Positions 35,947 to 45,128 of a stretch of DNA of 64,000 nt are shown piece after piece. The stretch spans positions 62,001 through 126,000 of the forward strand of contig CAJTKU010000002.1 of assembly GCA_910577015.1 (NCBI GenBank). The letters are read 5' to 3'. A program made the translations under genes and the position numbers. This DNA comes from an uncultured Lachnospiraceae bacterium. Lineage in GTDB: Bacteria; Bacillota; Clostridia; Lachnospirales; Lachnospiraceae. The notes below the pieces were generated by a model that ran no database searches, was not told the DNA's origin, and was given only the letters and a program-made list of their open reading frames with translations. Position 1 is the stretch's first letter, and each line of letters opens with the position of its first letter.

Positions 35947-36131
35947 ATTTCCGCATTATGCATGGCGCCAGCCCCGGCGTGCATTTGTTCCAACAGGACG
36001 CGCTTCCGCTCGAGTAAAAACGCAGCGGTACATAGGATACCAAAGTACGGTATCCAAATACCGGCGTTTTTACACGGTCCTTTATGGAATCAAATGCACG
36101 CCCCGGCTGCCGCCATGCATAATGCGGAAAT
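35947..36131. repeat. Palindromic dispersed element, copy 1
   Basis: A 185-base element with perfect 21-base inverted ends (35947-35967 and 36111-36131) that continue inward as an imperfect stem of more than 70 bases. Its core (GCGTGCATTTG..., CAGGACGCGC..., GTAAAAACGC... on one arm) is shared, in inverted orientation, with the element at 49503-49673. It fills most of the gap between the thrS promoter and the acyltransferase gene. No reading frame in it is credible. Confidence 0.8.
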
Positions 36132-36200
36132 TTATTAGGAAACAGAGTATTGCGAGGGGATGGGAAATCAAGTATATTGATTGTATGGAGTGCATGAAGA

Positions 36201-37286
36201 ATGATAGGAAAAGGAATGGTATTGATGGGGCGGAGCGAGAGGAAGCATTATATTGACAATTTGAGGAGCATGGCTATTTTATTGTTGTTTCCGGTGCATA
36301 CGTTTATGATTTGGAATGATTTTGGCAGCGGGTTTTATATATGGGTCGGGGAAAATAAACTGCTCAGCACGCTTATCGTGCTGGTAAATCCGTGGTTTAT
36401 GCCCCTGCTTTTTGCATTGGCGGGGATGAGCGCACGCTTTGCGCTGGAAAAAAGGACTGTCAGGGAATTTATACGGCAGCGGGTCTTTAAATTGCTGCTT
36501 CCGCTTGTGGCAGGGATGGTCTTTCTTGTGCCTTTTCAGACCTATTTTGCAAGGAAATATTTTTACGGTTACGAGGGCAAAATTCTGTCTCATTGGAAAT
36601 ATTTTTTTACGCATGTTACGGATTTGAGCGGCTATGACGGGGCGTTTACGCCGGGGCATCTGTGGTTTATTTTGTTTTTGTTTATCATATCCATGGCGGC
36701 GCTTCTTCTGTTTCATTTCCTGCCGTATAAAAAACTGGCGGCAAAGGTGGAAAAAATTTCGGCTGTGGGGTTGTTATGTTTATTTATTCCCATATGGCTT
36801 ATGTATTATTTGGGCAATTTCGGGGGATACAGTATCGGAAAGAACTTTGCCTTATATCTGATGGGATATTATGTGCTTAGCAATGACGCGGCGGCGGACA
36901 GGCTTGCAAAAAACAGTAAGTGGATTATTGCGCTGTGTGCAGGGGGAACAGTGGCTTTGACGGCGCTGTATTACAGGTATTCTTATTACGGCGATTTGTG
37001 GGTAAATTTTATCGGGTGGATTTCGATTTTGGCTCTGCTTATATTGGGAAAGAAAATGATGAATGTAAGAATGAGGTTTATGGAGTGCTTTCACAAAATG
37101 TCTTATTCGGTTTACATTTTACATCTGCCCATTCTGGCTGCCCTTGCATACTATGTTGCGCAAATGGGCGTCGGTCTGGCAGTGCAGGTGATTTTCATTG
37201 GCTTCGGAAGCTTTGCGCTGACGTTGGCGGCATGTCTGCCGCTTGGCTTATTAAGGATGCGAAAAAACAAAAAGGAGGTATTATAA
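36201..37286 (+). CDS. Membrane acyltransferase, acyltransferase_3 (OafA/YrhL-like) family
   Basis: A 361-residue protein with about ten membrane helices. The early RKHYIDNLRSMAILLLFPVH segment carries the conserved Arg and the His (in FPVH) of the family, and GHLWFILFLF marks the typical third-helix region. Members transfer acyl groups to sugars, glycans or peptidoglycan at the membrane. The start could be 36201, 36216 or 36225; the last has AGGAAAAGG upstream and begins MGRSERKHYID. The stop overlaps the next gene's ATG by one base (TAATG), so it is co-translated with an alpha-xylosidase. The acceptor molecule is unknown. Confidence 0.85.
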   Translation: MIGKGMVLMGRSERKHYIDNLRSMAILLLFPVHTFMIWNDFGSGFYIWVGENKLLSTLIVLVNPWFMPLLFALAGMSARFALEKRTVREFIRQRVFKLLLPLVAGMVFLVPFQTYFARKYFYGYEGKILSHWKYFFTHVTDLSGYDGAFTPGHLWFILFLFIISMAALLLFHFLPYKKLAAKVEKISAVGLLCLFIPIWLMYYLGNFGGYSIGKNFALYLMGYYVLSNDAAADRLAKNSKWIIALCAGGTVALTALYYRYSYYGDLWVNFIGWISILALLILGKKMMNVRMRFMECFHKMSYSVYILHLPILAALAYYVAQMGVGLAVQVIFIGFGSFALTLAACLPLGLLRMRKNKKEVL

Positions 37287-39613
37287 TGAAGTATCATAAC
37301 GGAGGCTGGTTGTTAAAGGAAGGTTATGGCAGTTTTTCACCGCAGCATGTCTATGAAGTAAGAAAGGGAGAAAAGGAAGTTGTCTTATGCGCTCCGACCG
37401 CGAGGATTGTGCACAAGGGGGACACTTTGGGCGGAATCAACCTGACTGTGCGGATTAGCGCGCCCATGCCTGAGGTGATACGGGTACAGGTTGTCCATCA
37501 TAAAGGCGTGCAGAAGAAGGAGCCGGAGTTTGCGCTTTGTATGGAGGAACAGGAACTTGACGTGACGGAAGAAAACGGACTTCTTACGGTTAGGAACGGG
37601 CATTTAAGCCTTGTAATCGATATGGAGCATTGGTCCATGCGCTATGAGAGGGATGGCGGGCTGCTGACAAAAAGCGCGCCCGGGGATTTGTCCTATCTGA
37701 AGACTGACTGGAGGGGAGCGGCTTATGACAAGCCCGGCAATGCCTATATGTGCCAGCAGTTGGGGCTTTCAGTTGATGAACTGATATACGGATTGGGCGA
37801 GCGTTTCACGCCGTTTGTAAAGAACGGACAGTCCGTGACAATCTGGAACGAAGACGGCGGAACCGGCACGGAGCAGTCCTATAAAAATATACCCTTCTAT
37901 CTGTCCAGCCGGGGATACGGCGTGTTTGTAAACCATCCTGAAAAGGTGGAGTTTGAGGTGGCAACGGAGCAGGTGAGCAAGGTGGGATTTTCCGTGGAAG
38001 GGGAAAATCTGGATTACTTCCTGATAAATGGTCCTTCCATGAAGGAAGCGCTGGTGCGCTACACCGATTTGACCGGAAAGCCTTCCCTGCCGCCGCAGTG
38101 GACCTTCGGCCTGTGGCTTTCCACCTCCTTCACCACCGATTATGACGAGAAAACGGTGATGAGCTTTATCGACGGTATGCTGGAGCGGGGAATACCGCTT
38201 TCCGTGTTCCATTTCGACTGCTGCTGGATGCGGGAGTTTCACTGGACTGATTTTGTGTGGGATGAACGCGTTTTTCCGGACCCTGCGGGGATGCTTGGGC
38301 GAATCAAAGAAAAGGGCATCAGAATCTGCGTCTGGATTAATTCCTATGTGGGACAGGAGTCTGTGCTGTTTGAAGAAGGAATGGAAAAAGGGTACTTTTT
38401 AAAACGTCCGAATGGCGACGTATGGCAGTGGGATATGTGGCAGCCGGGACTCGCCATTGTAGATTTCACCAATCCCGAAGCCTGTCTGTGGTATCAGGAA
38501 AAACTGGAAATGCTGCTGGATATGGGTGTAGACTGCTTTAAAACGGATTTTGGGGAAAGGATTCCCACGGACGTATGTTATCATAACGGCGCTGACCCGG
38601 TAAAAATGCATAACTTTTATACTTACCTTTACAATAAGACTGTTTATGAGGTGTTGGAAAAGAAACGGGGAAAAGAGGAGGCGGTTCTTTTTGCCCGCTC
38701 CGCAACCGTAGGGGGACAGAAGTTTCCGGTACACTGGGGCGGCGACTGCTGGTCGGAGTACGAATCCATGGCGGAAAGCCTGCGTGGCGGCTTGTCCCTG
38801 ACAAGCAGCGGGTTTGGTTTCTGGAGCCATGATATAGGCGGTTTTGAGCATACCTCCACCCCGGATGTGTATAAAAGGTGGGCGGCCTTCGGACTGTTAT
38901 CCACTCACAGCCGCCTGCATGGCAGCACCTCTTACCGGGTACCCTGGGTTTATGATGAAGAGGCTGTGGATGTACTGCGGTTTTTCACTAGGCTGAAGCT
39001 GGAACTTATGCCTTACCTTTACAGCGCTGCCGCAGTTACATCCCGGACAGGCATTCCCATGATGCGCAGTATGGCGCTGGAATTTGAAGAAGACTGTAAC
39101 TGCCGCTATCTGGATAAACAGTATATGCAGGGCAACAGCCTGCTGGTGGCGCCAATTTTTCGTGAGGATGGCACTGCCCGTTATTACCTGCCAAATGGAA
39201 CATGGGTCAATTACTTGACCGGTGAAACCGCATCCGGCGGCGTGTGGAGACAGGAACATCATGATTACCTGTCAATTCCCCTCTGGGTGCGTGCAGACAG
39301 CGTGATTGCCACGGGAATTGCCTATGACAATGCGGATTATTTATTTAAAGATAATCTGGAACTTAAAGTATTTGCCCTTGAAAACCGGGCTGAAACCACC
39401 GTTTATCAGGCAGGCAAAGAACTGGTGCAGGCAGTTTTTGAAAAAGAAGGCAGTGCCGTAAAAGGACATGTGACAGGCGGCGCAGGCTGCAGGATACGTT
39501 TTGTGAATTGCATCCTGACAAACATAGAAGGCGCTGACTGGGAGATATGCGGTAAGGATACATTGCTGCATATAAAGGAAGAAGATTTCCATTTTTACGG
39601 TCTTGCCATTTGA
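37286..39613 (+). CDS. yicI: Alpha-xylosidase, glycoside hydrolase family 31
   Basis: A 775-residue cytoplasmic enzyme (no signal peptide) of the YicI type, which removes alpha-xylosyl units, for example isoprimeverose from xyloglucan. The catalytic nucleophile Asp lies in CFKTDFGERIPTD and the acid/base Asp in the HWGGDCWSEY region following RSATVGGQKFP; the +1 subsite stretch HFDCCWMREFHWTDF is also YicI-like, as is full length. AAAGGAGG precedes the ATG at 37286; a longer frame beginning upstream in the acyltransferase region is not real. No transporter for xylosides is next to it; it pairs only with the acyltransferase gene. Confidence 0.93.
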   Translation: MKYHNGGWLLKEGYGSFSPQHVYEVRKGEKEVVLCAPTARIVHKGDTLGGINLTVRISAPMPEVIRVQVVHHKGVQKKEPEFALCMEEQELDVTEENGLLTVRNGHLSLVIDMEHWSMRYERDGGLLTKSAPGDLSYLKTDWRGAAYDKPGNAYMCQQLGLSVDELIYGLGERFTPFVKNGQSVTIWNEDGGTGTEQSYKNIPFYLSSRGYGVFVNHPEKVEFEVATEQVSKVGFSVEGENLDYFLINGPSMKEALVRYTDLTGKPSLPPQWTFGLWLSTSFTTDYDEKTVMSFIDGMLERGIPLSVFHFDCCWMREFHWTDFVWDERVFPDPAGMLGRIKEKGIRICVWINSYVGQESVLFEEGMEKGYFLKRPNGDVWQWDMWQPGLAIVDFTNPEACLWYQEKLEMLLDMGVDCFKTDFGERIPTDVCYHNGADPVKMHNFYTYLYNKTVYEVLEKKRGKEEAVLFARSATVGGQKFPVHWGGDCWSEYESMAESLRGGLSLTSSGFGFWSHDIGGFEHTSTPDVYKRWAAFGLLSTHSRLHGSTSYRVPWVYDEEAVDVLRFFTRLKLELMPYLYSAAAVTSRTGIPMMRSMALEFEEDCNCRYLDKQYMQGNSLLVAPIFREDGTARYYLPNGTWVNYLTGETASGGVWRQEHHDYLSIPLWVRADSVIATGIAYDNADYLFKDNLELKVFALENRAETTVYQAGKELVQAVFEKEGSAVKGHVTGGAGCRIRFVNCILTNIEGADWEICGKDTLLHIKEEDFHFYGLAI

Positions 39614-39631
39614 AAATGATTGTGCTATAAT
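39603..39631 (+). promoter_or_regulatory. Promoter of the DUF4854-type lipoprotein gene
   Basis: TTGCCA (39603-39608), a 17-base spacer and TATAAT (39626-39631) preceded by TG (extended -10). The -35 overlaps the last codons of yicI. Confidence 0.7.
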
Positions 39632-39668
39632 CCCCATTGAAAAAATTTTTTAGAAAAAGAGGGAGATT

Positions 39669-40556
39669 ATGAAAAAAAGATTTTTAGTATTGGCAATGTC
39701 ACTGGTTATGATGTTAAGCGTTGCTGCCTGCGGAAGCAAGCCTGCTGACAAAAATGATTCTGACAGGAGAGATGACGAAACGAAGGTGGAGGAATCTCTG
39801 GAAGAGACGACTTCTCCGGATGAGGAAGGCTCACCGCTTGCAGACTGGTACAATGGAGAGGACCGTAAAACTCTTGAAGACACTATTTCCTCCATGTTTG
39901 AAAGCCAAGGATTGACTTTCTTTGTGGAAATTGAAGAGCCGGACACCATTATTTACAACTACAAGTATACAGAGCCGCTTGATTTGGACGGACTTTCCCA
40001 GGATGACATCAATGCAAGCTTTGATGCTAATATTGATAGCATCGCATCAACAATTATATCAGATATTGGTAACTATCAGAGAACATACGGCATTCCCCTG
40101 ACTACCATCCGCGTGGTATACTTAAATTCAGATGATTCCGTGGTTTATTCCAAAGATATCTCGGAAGACTATGAATCTTCTTCATCTGACGATGGTTCTG
40201 CTTCAGGCGGCGCTTATGACAGCCTTCAGGCATGGGTGGAATCCGATGAAGCAAAGTTGGCTGTTCAGCAGTCTAATGATGCGCTTGCATCCTCCGGTAT
40301 GACAGTAAACATTTCAGCAGACGGAAATGTGCTGGTATATGAATACTACCTTTCCGATGAACTTGGAATCAGTGAACTTCCCGAAGACCAGATGACGGCT
40401 TCTTTCGAGTCAACGGTGGAGGCTCAGAAAGCATCCATCACATCTTTATTTGAAAGCTTTGAGACGATGTATGGTCTGAAAGTGGAAGCCATCCGGTATT
40501 CTTATTTTACTGAAGGCGGCGAGGAACTTTACTCTACCGATATTACAAACGAATAA
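39669..40556 (+). CDS. Lipoprotein with two repeated domains (DUF4854-like), copy 1
   Basis: A 295-residue lipoprotein with signal peptide and lipobox VAAC (C21), then an acidic linker (about 25-55). Two related domains follow: SPLADWYNGEDRKTLEDTIS with an EEPDTIIYNYKY strand, and LQAWVESDEAKLAVQQSNDA with NVLVYEYYLSDELG. Each ends with a segment on the calculated slope YGIPLTTIRVVY or YGLKVEAIRYSY. I believe this is the DUF4854 fold, of unknown function. A paralogue of the same layout lies at 45819. GAGGGAG precedes the ATG. It is transcribed alone and ends at a terminator. Confidence 0.8.
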   Translation: MKKRFLVLAMSLVMMLSVAACGSKPADKNDSDRRDDETKVEESLEETTSPDEEGSPLADWYNGEDRKTLEDTISSMFESQGLTFFVEIEEPDTIIYNYKYTEPLDLDGLSQDDINASFDANIDSIASTIISDIGNYQRTYGIPLTTIRVVYLNSDDSVVYSKDISEDYESSSSDDGSASGGAYDSLQAWVESDEAKLAVQQSNDALASSGMTVNISADGNVLVYEYYLSDELGISELPEDQMTASFESTVEAQKASITSLFESFETMYGLKVEAIRYSYFTEGGEELYSTDITNE

Positions 40557-40571
40557 TCCAAAAAGGAAAAG

Positions 40572-40603
40572 GAGGCTGCCCGGCAGGGGTCAGCCTCTTT
40601 TTT
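40572..40603. terminator. Terminator between the lipoprotein gene and rubrerythrin
   Basis: GAGGCTG (40572-40578) and CAGCCTC (40591-40597) with a 12-base loop, followed by six Ts. An A-rich 5' flank lets it act on the convergent rubrerythrin transcript too. Confidence 0.8.
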
Positions 40604-40609
40604 AATGTG

Positions 40610-41215
40610 TCATGATACTTTACCTGTGTATGGCGCAAGTTCCAGACGGACAAAATATCCTCTGTCGTGGTGGCAGACAGGGCAGTACTCCGGGACGGAA
40701 GTGCCGCGGTAAATATGACCGCATTCCAGACACATCCATGCGGTTTCCACATTGGAAACAAAGAGTTTATTCTGCTCCAGCAGTTCCGCAAACATGCCGA
40801 ACCGTTCCCCGTGAGTCTTTTCAATTTCCGCAATCATGTTAAAAGAAGCGGCAACGCCGTCGAAGCCTTCTTCTTTTGCCTTTGCGGCAAAATTTTTGTA
40901 CACGTCATCATGTTCTTCAAATTCATTGTGTTCTGCAAAACGCAGGAGTTTGGCAACATCCTGATTGATATCCACAGGATAAGCTCCGTCAATCTGAATG
41001 CTTTCCCCACCCAGACTGCTCAGATGGTTGTAAAAAATGGATGCATGTTCTTTTTCCTGGTCCGCCGTAAACCGGAATACGGCTTCAATGACGTGTAGGT
41101 TCTGTTTTTTTGCCTGGGACGCCGCAATGGTATAACGGTTTCTTGCCTGGCTTTCCCCGGCAAAGGCGCGCATCAGGTTTTCTTTTGTCTCACTGTTTTT
41201 AAAATCCACTGACAT
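40610..41215 (-). CDS. rbr: Rubrerythrin
   Basis: A 201-residue diiron peroxidase that reduces hydrogen peroxide. The four-helix diiron domain shows FAGESQARNRY, ADQEKEHASIF and IEKTHGERF ligands; the C-terminal rubredoxin-like domain has CLECGHIYRG and CPVCHHDRGYF for one iron. Start at 41215 (MSVDFKNSETK) is fixed by AAAAGGAG upstream; a longer frame to 41260 overlaps the upstream gene's 3' end without need. It follows the superoxide reductase gene by 23 bases. Together they turn superoxide to peroxide and peroxide to water. Confidence 0.95.
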   Translation of the reverse strand: MSVDFKNSETKENLMRAFAGESQARNRYTIAASQAKKQNLHVIEAVFRFTADQEKEHASIFYNHLSSLGGESIQIDGAYPVDINQDVAKLLRFAEHNEFEEHDDVYKNFAAKAKEEGFDGVAASFNMIAEIEKTHGERFGMFAELLEQNKLFVSNVETAWMCLECGHIYRGTSVPEYCPVCHHDRGYFVRLELAPYTGKVS

Positions 41216-41238
41216 AAGCTGTTCTCCTTTTTTAACTT

Positions 41239-41628
41239 TTATTGGATATCTGTTTTCCAAAAACCGTGCAGGTTGCAGTATGCGTATGCGGCCACGGGTT
41301 TGTCGCCCGGCGCTATGGCAAACTGTGCTTTGGGTTCTTGGTCAGGAGTCAGTTTTTTTAACTGGCTTCCTTCTTTGGTTTCCAGATAAATCCAGTTAAT
41401 GCTGTGTTCTTCCGTCATGGGATGGGCAACGCTCCCCACCATAACGGTTACCAGATTGCCTTCCACGCTGACAGCGGGAAGGTGTTTTTCACCCGCACCC
41501 TCTGATTTGGAAGCGTCCAGCTCCTCAAACCGGCTGCCGATGCAGGCCGCCAACTCTTCCTTTGAGCCGTTTATCAGGCCCAGAACACCTTTCTTATCTT
41601 TACATTCAAAAAATACAGGACAACCCAT
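41239..41628 (-). CDS. Superoxide reductase (desulfoferrodoxin/neelaredoxin family)
   Basis: A 129-residue enzyme reducing superoxide to peroxide at a mononuclear His4-Cys iron centre. Ligands are visible in EKHLP, in SVAHPMTEEHSINWI (two His) and in CNLHGFW (Cys and His). The N-terminal 40 residues recall a desulforedoxin arm but have only C3, C9 and C29, so the second iron centre is probably missing or altered. GAGGT lies before the ATG. A good extended -10 overlaps the stop of the upstream oxidoreductase gene, so the pair with rubrerythrin can be expressed on its own. Confidence 0.92.
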   Translation of the reverse strand: MGCPVFFECKDKKGVLGLINGSKEELAACIGSRFEELDASKSEGAGEKHLPAVSVEGNLVTVMVGSVAHPMTEEHSINWIYLETKEGSQLKKLTPDQEPKAQFAIAPGDKPVAAYAYCNLHGFWKTDIQ

Positions 41629-41660
41629 TTTGTTACCTCTCTTTCTGTTTTCATTTTGAT

Positions 41661-41666
41661 ATTATA
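41661..41666 (-). promoter_or_regulatory. Extended -10 promoter for the superoxide reductase-rubrerythrin pair
   Basis: Minus-strand TGCTATAAT has TATAAT at 41666-41661, overlapping the stop codon of the upstream gene (41664-41662). No convincing -35 is seen. The leader would be about 25 bases. Confidence 0.55.
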
Positions 41667-43890
41667 GCAAGGGATTATCAGCCCTGGCTTTCAGTTTTTC
41701 AAACCGTCTGTCCACTTCTTTTTGTATTTTATCCGTTATTTCATGATAAGTTTCTTTCGTAAGATGTCTGGTTCGTCCCATCATGCCAAGCCAGTCCGTA
41801 ACAGGAATTTTTTTGTTTGCTTTTTCCGGATTGTAGCTCAGACAGGTGATTCCCTGCTCCACTTCGTAGAGGGGAAAATAGCAGCAGTCCACGGCGGCGG
41901 CAATCACGCTTCTTTCTGTATTCGGCGTATCGTTCCAGTTGAGCGGACATGCAGACAATGCTTTTACATAGGCGGTTCCAAACTCTTTTGCATAAGCAGC
42001 GGCTTTGGCTGCCTTTTTGATAAAATCAGGCGGGTTGGATTCCGCAACGGTGGCTACATAGGGAATATGCGTTGCTGCCATGATTTCAGGCATGTCCTTA
42101 TGGAAAAATGTTTTTCCGTATTGGGCGCTGCCTACATGGGAGGTGGAACTTTTCGCTCCCATCGGGGTTGAGTACGAAAGCTGATAGCCGGTGTTCATGT
42201 AACCTCCATTGTCGTACTCAAAGATAATAAGACCGTGGTTCCTTAACGCGGTGCCTAGGGCGGAACCCATGCCGATATCCATGCCCCCATCCCCGCTGAC
42301 CATGATAAAGGTAATATCTCCTTTGGGATATTCCCCACGTTTCTGACGCTGGTGAAAAACCTCCACAAGTCCGCTTAAAGTAGCGGCGCCGTTTTGAAAC
42401 AAATTATGAAGATAGGGAACCTTAAATGTCGTTTTGGGATAGGCGGTGGTAACTACCATGCCGCAGCCGGTCTGGAACAGCAATACGACATTGCCTTCGA
42501 TACCCCTGAGCAGCAGGTTTACATTTACCGGGATGCCGCAGCCGGGACATGCGCCGTGACCGGGCGCCAGTCTTGCAGGCATTGCGGTGGTATCGCGCAC
42601 CATGCCGCCTTTTACCTGCATTTTTCCTGTTGATGCGTCATAGGTGCAGGCGGTAATCCCTTTTTTGGCGTCAGCCTCCGTAACCGGTGCAAAGTAATCG
42701 GGCTGAGGATGTAATCCTTTGCCTTTTACAATGCCATAGTAAGAAAAGGAAGGGGAAGACTTTTCAAGCCCTTCACGGAAAAGGCATATTGCATCCTCCA
42801 GAAAAAAGTCCTGTCCGCCCAATCCGTATACGCGGCTTATGACGTGCGCTTTACTGCCCGCCTCCTGCAGACAGGCTTTTAACTCCAGAGACATGTTTCC
42901 GCCGCCTGCCCCATAGCTGTCCTGCCGGTCAGCCGCCACAATCACGGAAGCATTCCGGCAGAATCCGGCAAGCTCTTTTCCCGGAAAAGGCCTTAAGACA
43001 GACAGGGTAACGACGCCGGCCGCGATTCCTTCTTTTCTTAAAATATCAACAGCCTCCATGGCTGTGTGATAAGCAGAACCAAGCAGGAAAAGCAGAATTT
43101 CGGCATCCTCATGACGATATCCTTTACAACAGGAATATTGTCTGCCCGACAGGCTGTTGTATTCGGAAAACAATTCGGGAAGCAGTTTTTTTGCTTCTTC
43201 CATGGCCAGATGAAGCTGATACTTATTATTTAAAATATCAGGTTCATTCATATAGGAGCCGATTGTAACAGGATGTGCCAAATCCAGAATATCCACGCTT
43301 TCCTTTTTTGTGCCGACATATCTCTGTACGGTTTCATTTTCTGCAAATACCATGCATTTGCGCTTCTGGTGACTGGTATAAAACCCGTCAAAGGCAATTG
43401 CTACCGGCAGCGAAACCGCTTCTGCCAGCTTCAGGCCAAGCAGATTCATGTCATAGACGGCCTGAGGTTCGTCTGCAAATAAGATTATCCAGCCGGTATT
43501 TAACATATACATAATGTCGCTGTGGTCGCCTTTGATGCAAAGCGGGCCGGAAACGGTGCGGCAGGCAACGTTCATTACCATGGGGAAGCGGGTTCCCGAC
43601 TGGACAGGGAACTGTTCAATGGCATATAAAAGGCCGTTTGCACTGGTGGCATTGAATACACGTCCGCCGCCGACGGAAGCGCCGTAGCAGATACCGGCTG
43701 CGCTGTGTTCCCCTTCAGCGGCAATCAGGCAGATATCATGTTTACCGTCCGCCCCTGCCTGGTCAAGATTTTCCGCTATCTGGGTGGAAGGGGTAATGGG
43801 GTAATATCCCATTATGTGATAATTTATCTGCCCTGCAGCATAGGCTGCCAGTTCGTTTCCGCTGTCATACAGGATTTTCTGTTTTTCCAT
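41662..43890 (-). CDS. 2-oxoacid:ferredoxin oxidoreductase, fused alpha-beta subunit
   Basis: A 742-residue fusion. The N-terminal about 400 residues are the alpha (pyrimidine-binding) subunit, with GYYPITPSTQIAE and AEGEHSAAGICYGAS; the C-terminal about 310 residues are the thiamine-diphosphate-binding beta subunit, with CPGCG and GDGGMDIGMGSALG followed by YDNGGYMNTG. Such enzymes decarboxylate 2-oxoacids to acyl-CoA with ferredoxin reduction. The substrate (pyruvate, 2-oxoisovalerate or another) cannot be read from the sequence. Its start overlaps the gamma-delta gene's stop by one base, so both are made together. Fusion of alpha with beta and of gamma with delta gives a two-gene complex. 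Confidence 0.9.
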   Translation of the reverse strand: MEKQKILYDSGNELAAYAAGQINYHIMGYYPITPSTQIAENLDQAGADGKHDICLIAAEGEHSAAGICYGASVGGGRVFNATSANGLLYAIEQFPVQSGTRFPMVMNVACRTVSGPLCIKGDHSDIMYMLNTGWIILFADEPQAVYDMNLLGLKLAEAVSLPVAIAFDGFYTSHQKRKCMVFAENETVQRYVGTKKESVDILDLAHPVTIGSYMNEPDILNNKYQLHLAMEEAKKLLPELFSEYNSLSGRQYSCCKGYRHEDAEILLFLLGSAYHTAMEAVDILRKEGIAAGVVTLSVLRPFPGKELAGFCRNASVIVAADRQDSYGAGGGNMSLELKACLQEAGSKAHVISRVYGLGGQDFFLEDAICLFREGLEKSSPSFSYYGIVKGKGLHPQPDYFAPVTEADAKKGITACTYDASTGKMQVKGGMVRDTTAMPARLAPGHGACPGCGIPVNVNLLLRGIEGNVVLLFQTGCGMVVTTAYPKTTFKVPYLHNLFQNGAATLSGLVEVFHQRQKRGEYPKGDITFIMVSGDGGMDIGMGSALGTALRNHGLIIFEYDNGGYMNTGYQLSYSTPMGAKSSTSHVGSAQYGKTFFHKDMPEIMAATHIPYVATVAESNPPDFIKKAAKAAAYAKEFGTAYVKALSACPLNWNDTPNTERSVIAAAVDCCYFPLYEVEQGITCLSYNPEKANKKIPVTDWLGMMGRTRHLTKETYHEITDKIQKEVDRRFEKLKARADNPLL

Positions 43891-44978
43891 TACACGACAC
43901 CTCCGTCCACACGTTTTTCATCAAGATAAGAATCACTTGTCACCCAGGAGTTAGGGGCGGATTTTTCATAGGAAATAGCGTCCGGCAAAAGTTCCTGATT
44001 GGGTACAAACCATGGCTTATCCGGATAATCCTTCTCCAGCGCTTTGACAAGGGCGCCGGTGGGGCAAACCTCTACACAGCGCAGGCAGCCTTTGCAGTGA
44101 TAGTAATCAAGGCCGCCGTTCACCATGCCGGGTTCGCCTTTATATATACCGGGGTGAAACTGAAAAACCATGTCAGGGCAGGTGGTGCTGCATAGCCCGC
44201 AGTTAATGCATTTTTCCTGTAAAAACAAAGGAATATATCCTTCCCTTGAGGGAGAAAGGTCGTTGGAAACGCTGCTTCCGAAGCGGGGGTTTACGCCGCC
44301 CTTAGGCGCGTTGTCATAGCCCCAGAAAAAGGTTTCCTGTGGGGCGGAATCTTTTTGTAACGCCTGTTTTTTTATGGACAATCCTTCAGAAACACACTCA
44401 TATCCCTGTTTTACGCCATCCAGATTGGATTGTATCAATGCAGGATATTTTTGCCCTATTGTGTCCCTGCACATGTTTTCTATGGAAGAGAGGGGGATAA
44501 AACCGGAAACCTTTGCAATGGCGCCAAGCAGAACCATATTGATACGGGAATGGCATTTCATGGCAATTTGCAGGGCGTCCACACAGTATAATTCTCCGGT
44601 TTTAAAGGGCCACTTTTCCATTGCTTCTTCTGGAGAGAGTGTGGTGTTTAATATTATTTTTGTATTCTCATCCGCTCCTTCCAGAACAGGATGTTTTCCA
44701 AGAAGTCCTTCATGGAAAATGCATAGCATATGGGGAGTTACCACAGGGCTGTTAATGCGGATTGGCTGCTCTTCTTTGCACCAGCGGATATATGCCTTAA
44801 CCGGTGAACCTCTTTTTTCCGAGCCGTAACTGGAAAAGCTGGAGGCGTTTAAAGAAAGATATAAGGCGCCCAGTTCACCCAGCATTTTTCCGCAGAGGTT
44901 TGCACCCAGGCCGCCGATACTCTCCAGACGGATTTCGTAACACCCATTATTGTTTGTGATTGGCAGGATATTCTGCAT
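43890..44978 (-). CDS. 2-oxoacid:ferredoxin oxidoreductase, fused gamma-delta (ferredoxin) subunit
   Basis: A 362-residue protein. About residues 10-190 are the gamma domain (EIRLESIGGLGANLCGKMLG, then SSFSSYGSEKRGSPVKAYIR), which closes the active site and binds CoA. The C-terminal part is a delta-type ferredoxin with two 4Fe-4S motifs, CINCGLCSTTCPD and CKGCLRCVEVCPTGA. AAAAGGAG precedes the ATG at 44978; the longer frame upstream has no ribosome site. First gene of the minus-strand block that continues into the alpha-beta subunit and then superoxide reductase and rubrerythrin. Confidence 0.9.
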   Translation of the reverse strand: MQNILPITNNNGCYEIRLESIGGLGANLCGKMLGELGALYLSLNASSFSSYGSEKRGSPVKAYIRWCKEEQPIRINSPVVTPHMLCIFHEGLLGKHPVLEGADENTKIILNTTLSPEEAMEKWPFKTGELYCVDALQIAMKCHSRINMVLLGAIAKVSGFIPLSSIENMCRDTIGQKYPALIQSNLDGVKQGYECVSEGLSIKKQALQKDSAPQETFFWGYDNAPKGGVNPRFGSSVSNDLSPSREGYIPLFLQEKCINCGLCSTTCPDMVFQFHPGIYKGEPGMVNGGLDYYHCKGCLRCVEVCPTGALVKALEKDYPDKPWFVPNQELLPDAISYEKSAPNSWVTSDSYLDEKRVDGGVV

Positions 44979-45128
44979 GGAAATACTCCTTTTCATGTGT
45001 TTGTCAAAAGTTAGTATGGCAGATTTTGCATAAAATATGTACGGCATGTTTTTTATGTGGTATGCTGGATAACAGTGATAAAAACAGGTTGAAATTCCGG
45101 GCAGAAACAGCGTAGAAAAGAGGAAACA

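Noticed and set aside
35920..36138. A 72-codon frame inside the palindromic element
   Set aside because: The second copy of the element does not keep the frame, and the conserved feature is base pairing.
36920..37285. N-terminal extension of the alpha-xylosidase upstream of 37286
   Set aside because: It overlaps the acyltransferase in another frame, is Cys-rich without family resemblance, and a strong AAAGGAGG marks the ATG at 37286.
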